Below, in pieces: positions 37,190 to 46,206 of a DNA stretch of 64,000 nucleotides. How positions within the stretch are numbered: position 1 is the first letter of the stretch; every line of letters begins with the position of its first letter. The position numbers and the translations under genes are program-made. Origin of the DNA: Sphingobium algorifonticola. GTDB lineage: Bacteria > Pseudomonadota > Alphaproteobacteria > Sphingomonadales > Sphingomonadaceae. Under the pieces are notes generated by a model. The model searched no databases. It had not been told where the DNA came from and was given only the letters and a program-made list of their open reading frames with translations. The stretch is from NCBI RefSeq assembly GCF_004005485.1, contig NZ_RZUL01000002.1, forward strand, positions 310,001 through 374,000, written 5' to 3'.

Positions 37190-38620
37190 ATGAGAAGTTA
37201 TGGGAAGGCGCGCGGGGCCACGACGGATCAGCCGACCGAACGCATAGGCTGGTCCGTCATGTTGTCTTACAGCGGGTCTGCCTTTGCGGCGGGATACCTC
37301 TGCATCCTGGTCAACACCTATGTGATGAAGTTCAGCACGGATGTGCTTTTGATCGCGCCGGCCGTCATGGGGCTCATTTTTGGCTTCTCGCGTATCTGGG
37401 ATGCCGTTTCCGATCCGATCGCGGGCTATCTCAGCGATCGCACGTCGCTTGCGTTCGGCAGACGCAGAAGCTGGATATTGGCCAGCATCATTCCGGTGGT
37501 CGTGACCTTTTACATGGTTTTCGCCCCGCCCGCCCTGGATACATTCGGCTTAACGGTGTGGATGGCTGTCGCCATAATCGGCTTTTACACGGCGATGACC
37601 GTATTCCTGATCCCGCACATGTCGCTCGGCGCGGAAATCGCGCCCAATTATCTGGAGCGCAACAGAGTTTTTGGATATCGGCACAGCTTCTACACGGCGG
37701 GCGGCATTTTGTCTCTCGGCGCGATGTACATCCTGATTGCGGCTGGTGAAGCGGGAGGCCCGGACCTCATCCGTTTGCGGGCGCCGCAACTTGCGATCGT
37801 TGCGGCCTGCGGTGCCGTTGTTTTGTTCGTCTGGCTTGTGTGGACAGTGAAGGAGCGGGCCGACGGCACGGGCCGCGCGGTTCCGCGGCCTACCAAGGCC
37901 TTTGGCGACGTGCTGAAAAATCAGCATGCGCGCCGTCTGCTCATCATTACCTTCATCGAGCAGATGGGGAGCGCAGCCGTCGTCGTCACGGCGCTCTACA
38001 TGACCCAATATGTCGTCGGGGTCTCCTGGCTGGCACCCATTCTCATTCTGGCGTTCATGGCCCCGTCGGCCGCATCGGTGCCGCTCTGGCTATGGCTATC
38101 GAAGCGCTATGGCAAAATGTCAGCGTGGGTCGGCGCGATGCTCCTGACCGCCGTGGCATTTGCGAGTGCGTTTTCCATCGCGTTCATGGACGATCTGCAC
38201 ACGCGCGTCATGATGATCCTGGCAACTGCATTGATATCGGGCTTTGCGGCCGGGGCGGGGGGAACCTATTCTCCATCGACGCAAGGTGACGTCATTGACT
38301 ATGATGAATATATAACCGGCGACCGCAAGGAAGGGGCCTATTTCGCGGCCTGGAACCTTGCCTACAAGACCGCCTATGGCGTCATGCTGTTCCTGACAGG
38401 CTTTGCGCTCGATTTTGGCGGCTTCGTGCCCAATCAGGACCAGTCGATGACGTCAAAAATCGTCATTGCCGGATTGTTCAGTTTGCTGCCCGCCGCTTGC
38501 AACATCGTGGGTGCCTATCTGCTGACGCGCTTCACGCTGGATGAGCAGGAGTGCAATATCATCAAGGCGCATCTGGCGCAGCGTCCGCGCGACTGGCGTC
38601 CCGAACGACCGGCGTCGTGA
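37190..38620 (+). CDS. GPH-type (MFS) cation symporter
   Basis: A 476-residue, twelve-helix permease. Motifs of the glycoside-pentoside-hexuronide family are seen: the first loop DAVSDPIAGYLSDRTSLAFGRRRSW, the middle conserved PHMSLGAEIAPNYLERNRVFGYRHSF and DVIDYDEYITGDRKEGAYF. GPH carriers bring in sugars, but members in catabolic clusters also import other solutes. ATG 37190 is chosen; an in-frame TTG overlapping the FAH end (37112) is possible. Probably cotranscribed with RidA and FAH. Confidence 0.88.
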   Translation: MRSYGKARGATTDQPTERIGWSVMLSYSGSAFAAGYLCILVNTYVMKFSTDVLLIAPAVMGLIFGFSRIWDAVSDPIAGYLSDRTSLAFGRRRSWILASIIPVVVTFYMVFAPPALDTFGLTVWMAVAIIGFYTAMTVFLIPHMSLGAEIAPNYLERNRVFGYRHSFYTAGGILSLGAMYILIAAGEAGGPDLIRLRAPQLAIVAACGAVVLFVWLVWTVKERADGTGRAVPRPTKAFGDVLKNQHARRLLIITFIEQMGSAAVVVTALYMTQYVVGVSWLAPILILAFMAPSAASVPLWLWLSKRYGKMSAWVGAMLLTAVAFASAFSIAFMDDLHTRVMMILATALISGFAAGAGGTYSPSTQGDVIDYDEYITGDRKEGAYFAAWNLAYKTAYGVMLFLTGFALDFGGFVPNQDQSMTSKIVIAGLFSLLPAACNIVGAYLLTRFTLDEQECNIIKAHLAQRPRDWRPERPAS

Positions 38621-38962
38621 CAATCGGGCGCTAAGCTCTACCAGACCGTCGGCAGCATCTATGCGATGGCCGTCATTCGTCCGGCCCCTGATAGGCGTAA
38701 GGCGCGCGAACTGCTTCCCGGTCTATCGGCGCAGTTCCGGCGGATAGCACGCTGACCAAAGGACGTAGCGCCGTTGAGGCGTGGTGAGGCGATCGCCCGA
38801 TCGCAGCCTCATGCGATCGACGGGCAAGCGCCTTCCGATCCATCGTCGATCGCACCGCTTCAAGATAAAGGTGCCGCCTGTCTGGCGCTACTCGAACAAC
38901 AATGCCGCCCTGCATCACTTGCAGGGCGGCTGTTGCAATTCAACATGTCGATCCGGTGCAGC
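38621..38962. other. 342-bp gap between the permease and the TonB-dependent receptor
   Basis: Converging genes flank it. It holds a hairpin at 38904-38930. No gene is recognised in the rest. Confidence 0.5.
38904..38930. terminator. Hairpin at the 3' end of the receptor, possible terminator
   Basis: GCCGCCCTGCA (38904-38914), loop TCACT, TGCAGGGCGGC (38920-38930): 11 perfect base pairs. On the minus strand it is followed by ATTGTTGTTCG, only weakly T-rich. It probably ends transcription of the receptor (stop at 38963). Confidence 0.6.
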
Positions 38963-41332
38963 TCAGAAGTTGAACGTACCCGACACGCCGATGGTTCGCG
39001 GCTGGCCGACGGCGCACCGGACCCCCGTACTTCCGTTGAACACGCCATTGCGCAGGGCGAATGCCGTATCCAGCACCTGGTAGAATTGCGCGACGCAATA
39101 TCCCTTGTCGGTGATGTTGTTGGCAAAGACCGCGATGTTCCAGCGGTCGGCGGGACCGCTGATCTGGAACCGCCCGTTCAGCAACGCGTATCCGTCCTGA
39201 ACGGTCTGCGGGTTATTGTCGGTCACACTGCCATTGTTCAGGTCCGAGATATAAGACAGGTTGCCGTTCAACGACCAGCGCAACCCTGACTTTCCGATGT
39301 CGCCGGACCATGTGGCGCCAAAGGCGCCCGTGAATTCAGGCGCAAAGTGACTGCGCCCGCCGGTCAGATCCTGTCGCGCGCGCGAACCCAGTCCCGGTAG
39401 CGCGGAAGCACCGACATAAGAGGTGAACTCCGAGTCAATGTAGCCAAGCGACGCATTCACCACGAAATTACGCGATGGCGCTATGCGTGTATCGAACTCG
39501 AAACCTTGATGGCGTAGCGTACCGGCATTGCGCACGACGAAACTCAGACCATCAAAACTGCGATCCTGAAAGCCGTCGATATCCATCCGGTAGAATGTGA
39601 GGTTGGCTTGAAGCGCGTTGTTCAGCCAGCTTGTCTTGGCGCCGACTTCATAATTGTCGACCGTTTCGCGATCAAACCTGCGCGATAGGCCCAGCACTTC
39701 CGTCCCGCCGCCGGAGTTAAAGCCGCCCGACTTGAATCCGGTGGAATAGCTGGCGAAGAGCAGAACGTCGTCCTTGGGCTGGTAACTCAATGCCCCGCGC
39801 CAGGTAAATCGGTTGTCCCGCAGGCGCAAAGCCACGCTTTCAGGCCGCCGCAGCGAAGCGGCAAAGGGATTGGCGAGCGTTTGCACGAAACTGCCATTCT
39901 TCCTCTCGGTCGTCCATCGACCACCCAGCGTAGCGGTCAGCCCTTCCGCGATCTTCAGATTGGCCTGACTGTACACGGCGAAACTTTCGACCGACTGCGA
40001 AAAATCGAGATCGGTGGCATCCACGCCCCCGCCGGCCCTGAGCAGGGCATTGCACTGCGCGACCTGATTGGGCGGCACGGAAAAATCGCAGAACTGCCTG
40101 TTGAGTTGCAGACGCTCATCGATGGCGAAATCCTCCCTGAAGAAATACACGCCTGCCACGAAGTCCAACCTGCCGTTCAGCAGCTCTTTCTGCGGCGAGA
40201 TGAGTTGCAGTTCGTGGTTGTGACTGCGGGACGAAAATCCGGCAATCCGGGAGCCGATTTCGATCGGTGTATTGAAGGAATCGCCGTCGAGTTGCTCGCT
40301 GTCCCAGCTGCGATAGCTGTTGATCAATCGCACGGAGAAGCTGCCCACCTCAACGGTTGCGTCGCTGGATACGCCCCAGTTTTCGTCCGTAAGGTCAGCG
40401 GTCACGAACTGATTGACGTTTCGGTCGAAACGCACGAGGTCATTGGCGGAGCCTGCCAGCCTTGTTTGCACATTCAGGAAATTCTGGAGCTGGGCGGGTG
40501 AAACCGACCGAACGTCAAATTCGTTGGTCACATAGCCGTCGCCATCCGACTTCGCATAGTCGCCGCGCAGCAACCAGGTGAGATTGCCGGTAACGGCTTT
40601 CAGCGTTACGCGCCCAGCGTAGTCGTCCGAGCCGCCATAAGTTTTCCCGTCGAGGCGATTGTTGAACAGGCCGTTGGATGTGGACGCCAGACCCGCGACG
40701 CGAACAGACAGGCTCTCTGAAAGCGGGACATTGACATTGCCGGTAAGCAGATATCGGTCGCCAGTGCCGCCCTCGGCTCTGATTTGGCCGGAAAAGTCGC
40801 CTGTCGGCTGCCCCGTACGGAATGAGATTGCGCCTACGCTCGCATTGCGCCCGAACAGCGTCCCCTGTGGTCCCCGAAGAACTTCTACACCTTCCATGTC
40901 GAGGAAATTGCCGATGATCGAGCCTGGTCGTGGCACATATACGCCGTCGACAAAGGCGGCGACGCTGGGTTCGTTCGCGTTGTTGCTCGCGGTGCCGATC
41001 CCCCGCACCGTCAGCCGGATACTGGCCGCTTGCGACGTGCGCGTGGCGGAAAAGTTCGTGACGACTCTCGCCAGGTCCTGAACGGTCAGAACGTTCGCTT
41101 CGTTCAGCTTTGCTGCGCTGAGGGCGGCGATCGATATGGGAACGTTCTGAAGGTTTTCGGACCGCTTCTGGGCAGTCACAACGATGATCCCGTCATCCTG
41201 TTCTTCAGCCGGCGTTTCAACGCTTTGCGCAATTGCGGGTTGCGTTGCCAGGATAAAGACGAGCGCGGACAATGGCACAAGCCGTCCGAACAAAGAATGG
41301 CGGTATTTACGGCATAATATTCCGTCAATCAT
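38963..41332 (-). CDS. TonB-dependent outer-membrane receptor of the accessory cluster
   Basis: A 789-residue receptor with a signal peptide (1-35, AIA|Q), TonB-box-like DGIIVVTAQKR, a plug (LQNVPISIAALSAAKL, VRGIGTASNNANEPSVAAFVDGVYVPRPG, GVEVLRGPQGTLFGRNASVGAISF) and a 22-strand-type barrel ending in a phenylalanine (VSGTFNF). This 'VTAQKR/GVEVLRGPQGTLFGRN' group is common in sphingomonads and often belongs to aromatic or terpenoid catabolic loci. GGGAGGG lies before the ATG. It probably imports the substrate of the cluster. Inference. Confidence 0.93.
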   Translation of the reverse strand: MIDGILCRKYRHSLFGRLVPLSALVFILATQPAIAQSVETPAEEQDDGIIVVTAQKRSENLQNVPISIAALSAAKLNEANVLTVQDLARVVTNFSATRTSQAASIRLTVRGIGTASNNANEPSVAAFVDGVYVPRPGSIIGNFLDMEGVEVLRGPQGTLFGRNASVGAISFRTGQPTGDFSGQIRAEGGTGDRYLLTGNVNVPLSESLSVRVAGLASTSNGLFNNRLDGKTYGGSDDYAGRVTLKAVTGNLTWLLRGDYAKSDGDGYVTNEFDVRSVSPAQLQNFLNVQTRLAGSANDLVRFDRNVNQFVTADLTDENWGVSSDATVEVGSFSVRLINSYRSWDSEQLDGDSFNTPIEIGSRIAGFSSRSHNHELQLISPQKELLNGRLDFVAGVYFFREDFAIDERLQLNRQFCDFSVPPNQVAQCNALLRAGGGVDATDLDFSQSVESFAVYSQANLKIAEGLTATLGGRWTTERKNGSFVQTLANPFAASLRRPESVALRLRDNRFTWRGALSYQPKDDVLLFASYSTGFKSGGFNSGGGTEVLGLSRRFDRETVDNYEVGAKTSWLNNALQANLTFYRMDIDGFQDRSFDGLSFVVRNAGTLRHQGFEFDTRIAPSRNFVVNASLGYIDSEFTSYVGASALPGLGSRARQDLTGGRSHFAPEFTGAFGATWSGDIGKSGLRWSLNGNLSYISDLNNGSVTDNNPQTVQDGYALLNGRFQISGPADRWNIAVFANNITDKGYCVAQFYQVLDTAFALRNGVFNGSTGVRCAVGQPRTIGVSGTFNF

Positions 41333-41468
41333 GATTACCCTCCCTTTAGATATAAAGCAGAATAAAATTTCCGATTATGATAAATTGATCTATATTGTTC
41401 TTTATAAATTACGTACTGTAGATTTTCATCTTGAAAAACGACGCGTGTATATCCAGTTTCAATGATGT

Positions 41469-42125
41469 CTAAAGAAACATGAAGATGTAATTTTCAGGGG
41501 GTAGCCGGGACAATTTGAAATCCAAGCGCAGATAGTCATCGGCGGCAGGTCGATCGAGACAGCCGCCAAGCCACTGCGACATCGCCGGATATGGTTCGAC
41601 GGGCAGTCCGCAAAGGCGCACGAGCGACAACACGGCTGCGACATTCAGGTCGGCCACCGTGAAGCGGTCGCCCAAAATATAGCGCCTGTCCGTCAGCCAT
41701 CCGTCGAGAACCGCAAATGGCCGAGAGAGCTTTCGAAGTGCCAATGCCACGTCGTCCGGGTTGCGATCCGCCGCGGCGAAGAAGCGAAGGTTTGTCGCCG
41801 CCAGGAACAGCGCCTTGTCGAGCTCAGCCGCCGCCCACATGCTCCATTGCATCGCCAGCGTTTCTTCAACGAAGCCGCGTGCGGCGATTTCGCCACCATA
41901 ACGGCGCGAAAGATACAGGTTGATCGTAAGCGACTCCCACAGCGTGATGTCGCCGTCGACCAGGGCAGGCACCCGGCCGTTTGGGTTCACGGCCAGAAAA
42001 GCCGGGTCCCTGTTCTCGCGCGTTACGAAGTCGGTCGGGATATGCTCGAAAGCGAGGCCAAGCTCGCGCAGCAGCCACAGGACGCGATGGGTGCGTGAAT
42101 GCGCGGTTCCATAAAGCGTGATCAT
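41469..42125 (-). CDS. Glutathione S-transferase family protein (GST 2)
   Basis: A 218-residue GST starting at ATG 42125 (MITLYGTAHSRTHRVLWLLRELGL). The glutathione-binding part reads VNPNGRVPALVDGD and LWESLTINLYLSRRYGG; the C-terminal half has YILGDRFTVADLNVA. A TTG start four codons upstream is possible. It lies 136 bp upstream of the receptor on the same strand. The GTAC-N3-GTAC site at 42189 is 64 bases before the start. Confidence 0.88.
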   Translation of the reverse strand: MITLYGTAHSRTHRVLWLLRELGLAFEHIPTDFVTRENRDPAFLAVNPNGRVPALVDGDITLWESLTINLYLSRRYGGEIAARGFVEETLAMQWSMWAAAELDKALFLAATNLRFFAAADRNPDDVALALRKLSRPFAVLDGWLTDRRYILGDRFTVADLNVAAVLSLVRLCGLPVEPYPAMSQWLGGCLDRPAADDYLRLDFKLSRLPPENYIFMFL

Positions 42126-42727
42126 GGCGTTTCCCAACTGCGAAGCGACCGCGCAAGGCCGCGTCCTGGCGACATACTGCGGTTAGTTGTACAATGTACA
42201 CCATACTGTGTCGTATAGTGGAAACGTCACGTCAAGCAGTTTCTTCGCTGTGACGTCGGCCTGTTCAGCCTGGCTATGTGCGTGAAAGCAGTCGCCGATG
42301 GCGCATGCCATATGCCATTCCATTCAATCAAATATATGAACTAAAATAATAAATATAAAGATCAGTCACAGCTCGTCGGACGTCAGGTTTCAATTGAGAT
42401 GGCAATCGTTACCGGCTCGCTGCTTGTTTCGACGCGCATTGGCGAAGCGTTGCAAGATCGCATCTTCAACATACCTAACCCGATGTCATTGGAGTGCGCC
42501 TTGCAGTGCGACGACCGATCTAGGCCTTGACGAAAACCGGCTCGCCATGCTTCCCGCGCTGGTGAAGGCGATGCCTGTCCAGGATCATGCCGATGTGCGG
42601 CGGCGCTTGCCGTGCCGTTCGATCAGGCGATAGGCCCATCCTATTGGCGCGCGCATACGAATACGCAGTTCCCTTGATCCCCCGCCTGCGCCAAGCATAA
42701 TGCCGATAACGACAGCAAAGGGGCAGG
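42126..42727. other. 602-bp gap between GST 2 and the MFS transporter
   Basis: It contains the candidate operator at 42189-42199 and an A+T-rich stretch (about 42322-42370). A minus-strand frame reading HIGMILDRHRLHQRGKHGEP (about 42520-42600) has no start signal and no family I recognise. Otherwise nothing is seen. This marks the right edge of the accessory cluster. Confidence 0.5.
42189..42199. promoter_or_regulatory. Candidate operator site 3 (GTACAATGTAC)
   Basis: GTAC-N3-GTAC, the inverse of site 1 with two extra matching bases (GTACAATGTACAC). It is 64 bases before the GST 2 start codon and 6.7 kb from site 1. Confidence 0.5.
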
Positions 42728-44233
42728 ATGATGGCGGAGAGCGCAGGGATAGCCAAACCCCGGCAGGGCTTTGCGGGTCTGTGGAATATCTCGTTCGGCT
42801 TTTTCGGCATCCAGATCGGCTTCGCGCTCCAGAATGCGAACATGAGCCGCATTTTCCAGTCACTGGGCCAATCGCTCGACGATCTGCCCGCGCTCTGGAT
42901 CGCTGCTCCGCTCACCGGCCTCCTCGTTCAGCCCGTCATCGGCCATTACAGCGACCGGACATGGAGCCGGTTCGGCCGCCGCCGCCCCTATTTTTTCGCC
43001 GGTGCGCTGCTCGCGGCGCTGGGCTTGTTCATCATGCCCAATGTGCCGGGATTGTGGTTCGCGGTCGCGACCCTGTGGCTGCTCGATGCGTCGCTGAACA
43101 TTTCCATGGAGCCGTTCCGCGCCTTCGTCGCCGACATGCTGGGCAAGGACCAGCATACGCAGGGCTATGCCTTCCAGACAGCATTCATCGGCGCGGGCGC
43201 GGTGCTCGGGTCGGCGACGCCCTGGCTGATGGACGCGATCGGTGTGTCGAACGCGCATAGTGGCGGCGGCATTCCCGATACTGTCCGGTACAGCTTCTAC
43301 ATCGGTGGCGCCGCGCTGTTCTGCTCGGTGATGTGGACGATCCTGACCACCCGCGAATATGATCCGCAGACACTGGCGCGCTATAACGGGACCGAGCTGT
43401 TCGCCCATGCGGTGCCGCCGGTACCGCGTGCAACCCTGAGCGGCATCGGTCCGTGGATCGCAACCGGCGGGCTGGTGACAGCGGCGGTCCGGTACTTCGC
43501 GCTCGAAAAGGAACTGTATCTGCTGGGCGGCCTGCTCGTCGCGTTCGGGCTGGCGCGGCTGGGCGCGGCGATGCTGGCGGCGCGGGGCAGGGCGGACAAT
43601 CTGTTGACGCATATCGTGGGCGATTTCGCAGGGATGCCGGAAACGATGAAGCGCCTCGCGCTTGTGCAGTTTTTCAGCTGGTCCGCGCTGTTCATCATGT
43701 GGATCTACACGACGCCGGTGGTCGCCCAATATATGTTCGGTTCGGCTGACCCGGCGTCCGATGCGTTCAACCGGGGCGGCAACTGGGTGGGTATTCTGTT
43801 TGCCGCCTATAATGCGGTCGCGGCGCTGTTTGCGGCGTTTCTGTTACCGGCGATCGCCGGACGGCTGGGCAAGCGGAACACGCATATCCTGTGTCTGCTG
43901 GCCGGTGCGACAGGCTTTGCCGCGTTCCTCGTCATCCGCGATCCGCAATGGCTGCTGCTGGCGGAACTGGGCATCGGAATCGCCTGGGCCTCGATCCTCG
44001 CGATGCCCTATGCGATCCTGGCCGCAGCGGTGCCGCAGGACAAATTGGGTGTCTACATGGGCCTGTTCAACATTTTCGTGGTCGTGCCGCAACTGCTCGT
44101 GGCGACGGTGATGGGCAGTATCCTGAAGGCCTTTTTCCCGACCGAACCGATCTGGACCATGGCTTGCGCGGCGCTGGTTCTGGTGACTGCCGCGCTGGCG
44201 ATGTTGCGCGTCAACGACGCTGCGGCTGATTGA
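42728..44233 (+). CDS. MFS transporter, SLC45/maltose-carrier-like
   Basis: A 501-residue, about twelve-helix inner-membrane permease. The opening GLWNISFGFFGIQIGFALQN with NMSRIFQSLG and GHYSDRTWSRFGRRRPYFF is the signature of MFS sugar:proton symporters of the maltose/sucrose type (SLC45-like, MalY). A long cytosolic loop separates the two halves. ATG 42728 or 42731 could start the protein. The substrate is not known; a role with the cluster to its left is possible but it is separated by 600 bp. Confidence 0.88.
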   Translation: MMAESAGIAKPRQGFAGLWNISFGFFGIQIGFALQNANMSRIFQSLGQSLDDLPALWIAAPLTGLLVQPVIGHYSDRTWSRFGRRRPYFFAGALLAALGLFIMPNVPGLWFAVATLWLLDASLNISMEPFRAFVADMLGKDQHTQGYAFQTAFIGAGAVLGSATPWLMDAIGVSNAHSGGGIPDTVRYSFYIGGAALFCSVMWTILTTREYDPQTLARYNGTELFAHAVPPVPRATLSGIGPWIATGGLVTAAVRYFALEKELYLLGGLLVAFGLARLGAAMLAARGRADNLLTHIVGDFAGMPETMKRLALVQFFSWSALFIMWIYTTPVVAQYMFGSADPASDAFNRGGNWVGILFAAYNAVAALFAAFLLPAIAGRLGKRNTHILCLLAGATGFAAFLVIRDPQWLLLAELGIGIAWASILAMPYAILAAAVPQDKLGVYMGLFNIFVVVPQLLVATVMGSILKAFFPTEPIWTMACAALVLVTAALAMLRVNDAAAD

Positions 44234-44239
44234 GGCTTC

Positions 44240-44887
44240 TCAGGCTGCCTGCGCCAGCGCATTTTCGCGCGTCGCCCAGAACATCCGGCACGGCGGAATG
44301 TTGAGCCATTCGAGATCGCTGGTAACAGTGGGAAACAGAGGGGAAAGCATCTTCTCGACGAAGCGGGAATATTGGTAGACGAGGAAACTGCCGCCCGGTC
44401 GCAGCGCGGCATGCGTTTCCGTCATGATCGCCGCGCCAGTCCCTTCGGGCAAAGTAGAGAAGGGAAGGCCCGACAGAATATAGTCTGCTTGCGTAAAGCC
44501 ATGGTCCGCGATGATGGCGCGGACGTCTGCCGCGGAGCCATGGACGGCGCGGAACCGATGGTCGCTGATATCAGCGCTGAGATAACGGACGAAATCGGCG
44601 TTGGTATCGATGGCGATCAGCATCGCGTCCGATCGCATCTTTGTCAGGATCGGGCGGGTGAACGTGCCCACGCCCGGCCCATATTCGACGAACAGGCGCG
44701 TATTGCTCCAGTCGATGGGGGCCAGCATCGCTTCGACCAGCATCGACGACGAAGGAATGACAGACCCGATCATCGCGGGATGCTTCACGAACTGTCGGAA
44801 AAACGTCGCCCACGGCCCGAACCGCCGCCTGATCCGTGCGATCGGACCATTGGCCTTCTGCAATTTCCTGAACTGTACGGTCGCCAT
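44240..44887 (-). CDS. Class I SAM-dependent methyltransferase, phospholipid N-methyltransferase-like
   Basis: A 215-residue protein. Motif I is VEYGPGVGTFT (67-77), followed by IAIDTN (92-97) and the acidic ADYILSGLPFSTLPEG. FRQFVKHPAMIGSVIPSSSMLVEAM in the N-terminal part is characteristic of the PmtA-like family, which makes phosphatidylcholine or related lipids. The ATG at 44887 has AGGA upstream; a longer frame to 44935 is less likely. The converging MFS gene ends 6 bp away. Confidence 0.85.
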   Translation of the reverse strand: MATVQFRKLQKANGPIARIRRRFGPWATFFRQFVKHPAMIGSVIPSSSMLVEAMLAPIDWSNTRLFVEYGPGVGTFTRPILTKMRSDAMLIAIDTNADFVRYLSADISDHRFRAVHGSAADVRAIIADHGFTQADYILSGLPFSTLPEGTGAAIMTETHAALRPGGSFLVYQYSRFVEKMLSPLFPTVTSDLEWLNIPPCRMFWATRENALAQAA

Positions 44888-45276
44888 CGGGTTCCTGCCC
44901 TTGTTGCAATGAGGATGGCGTCGCAAAATTGTCATCTATTGGCAAGCGCGCATCGGGACTGCTGATAACGCGGGCCGTGCCTTTGGGTTCAATTGACGTT
45001 GGTTCGGCCGATCGGCGGGACAATCGCGAAAAAAAAGGCCGGTCATATGACCGGCCCGTGAAAGTTTTAGGAGAGGATGCCTGAAAGGCCCCTCACATAT
45101 GCTTTTTGCAGATGCGTCCCGCAAGTGCGAAAGAGATTATCCCAGTTGCATATTTTGCATCTTGCGAAACACACGGGTTTCTGGCTTGTTGGTGCAGGGA
45201 TGTTTGGAACATGCGACGCAAAGCCGTCGCAATCGTCATTGTGCGATGCAGCGAGATGGGGTCCAGATAAGAGACA
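44888..45276. other. 389-bp gap between the methyltransferase and LysR genes
   Basis: The gap holds the 20-bp palindrome with A-run (45029-45056). A TTTTAGGAGAGG-ATG start (ATG 45075) leads into a frame with no recognised product. The rest is non-coding. It must contain the promoters of two divergent genes. Confidence 0.5.
45029..45056 (-). terminator. Orphan terminator on the minus strand
   Basis: GGCCGGTCAT/ATGACCGGCC (45037-45056) is a perfect 20-bp palindrome. On the minus strand it is followed by eight T residues (45036-45029), the form of a rho-independent terminator. No minus-strand gene ends here; the methyltransferase begins at 44887. See findings. Confidence 0.65.
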
Positions 45277-46155
45277 ATGCGTCGTTTGCCGCCGCTCACC
45301 GCCCTGGAGGCTTTCGTGCAGGTTGCACGACTCGGCTCTGTGAAGGCGGCGGCGGAGGAACTGGCATTATCGACGCCCGCGCTCAGCCGACGGGTTCAGG
45401 CGCTGGAACGGTTCATCGGCAAGTCGCTGTTCGATCGCAAGCATCAGGCGATGGAAATCAACGCAGAAGGGCAACGGCTGCTGGACGATATCGCCCCCGC
45501 GCTGGACGCCATGTCCACGGCGATCGACAATATACAGAGCGGCGGCAACCAGTTGCGCTTCCGGCTGGCGGTATTGCCGCTGTTCGCCAGCCAGCGGCTG
45601 TTCCCCCGCCTGGGTGAGTTGCGGCGGCTGCATCCGACATTGCATCTGGATGTCGAAACGACCCCGCATGCCGTGGCGCGGCTCGGCGAAGGGCTGGATG
45701 CCGCGATTGTTCTGGCCAAGGATATCGACCCGGCGCTTTATGCCCATGAACTGGATCGCGACGAAGTTTATCTGATTGCCAGCCGGACCTTGCAGGAAGG
45801 GCCCAACGCGATCACCGCGCCGGAGCAGCTTTCACGTCATACCATATTGCTGCACCGGGAAATGTCCGCCAGTTTCGACGCCTGGCGCGATGCGATCGGT
45901 CAACCCGACCTGCAACCGGCGGCGATAGACAATTATGATTCCGGCCCGCTGATGCTGGAAGCGGCTGCGCAGGGGCTGGGTGTGGCGGTGATGCACGCCA
46001 GCCATTACAAGGACGCTCACGATCCGCGTTTGACCCGCCTGTTCGCGCAACATGTTGAAAGTCCTTACCGCTATTTCTTCGTGTGTCGTCCACGCGCACT
46101 GCAGAACCGGGCCGTCCGCATTTTCCACGACTGGCTGATCGGCGCGGACATATGA
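45277..46155 (+). CDS. LysR-family regulator (GcvA-like)
   Basis: A 292-residue regulator. The N-terminal helix-turn-helix is PPLTALEAFVQVARLGSVKAAAEELALSTPALSRRVQALE, the GcvA-type signature. A periplasmic-binding-protein-like effector domain follows. Its divergent neighbour is the methyltransferase, a possible target. An A+T-rich gap separates them. The effector is unknown. Confidence 0.92.
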   Translation: MRRLPPLTALEAFVQVARLGSVKAAAEELALSTPALSRRVQALERFIGKSLFDRKHQAMEINAEGQRLLDDIAPALDAMSTAIDNIQSGGNQLRFRLAVLPLFASQRLFPRLGELRRLHPTLHLDVETTPHAVARLGEGLDAAIVLAKDIDPALYAHELDRDEVYLIASRTLQEGPNAITAPEQLSRHTILLHREMSASFDAWRDAIGQPDLQPAAIDNYDSGPLMLEAAAQGLGVAVMHASHYKDAHDPRLTRLFAQHVESPYRYFFVCRPRALQNRAVRIFHDWLIGADI

Positions 46156-46206
46156 TTTTCGCTGTTTTAACCTAAAAATCGTTTCGATCTCGCCGTTCTT
46201 GGCATC

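Noticed and set aside
42520..42915. 131-codon minus-strand frame left of and overlapping the MFS gene
   Set aside because: It overlaps the MFS start antisense and has no start signal. The HRLHQRGKHGEP part has no family I recognise.
45075..45343. Plus-strand frame with AGGAGAGG-ATG start before the LysR gene
   Set aside because: The start signal is good, but the frame runs into the LysR coding region in another phase and the peptide looks random (many Cys, Arg). It may be a relic of a leader.
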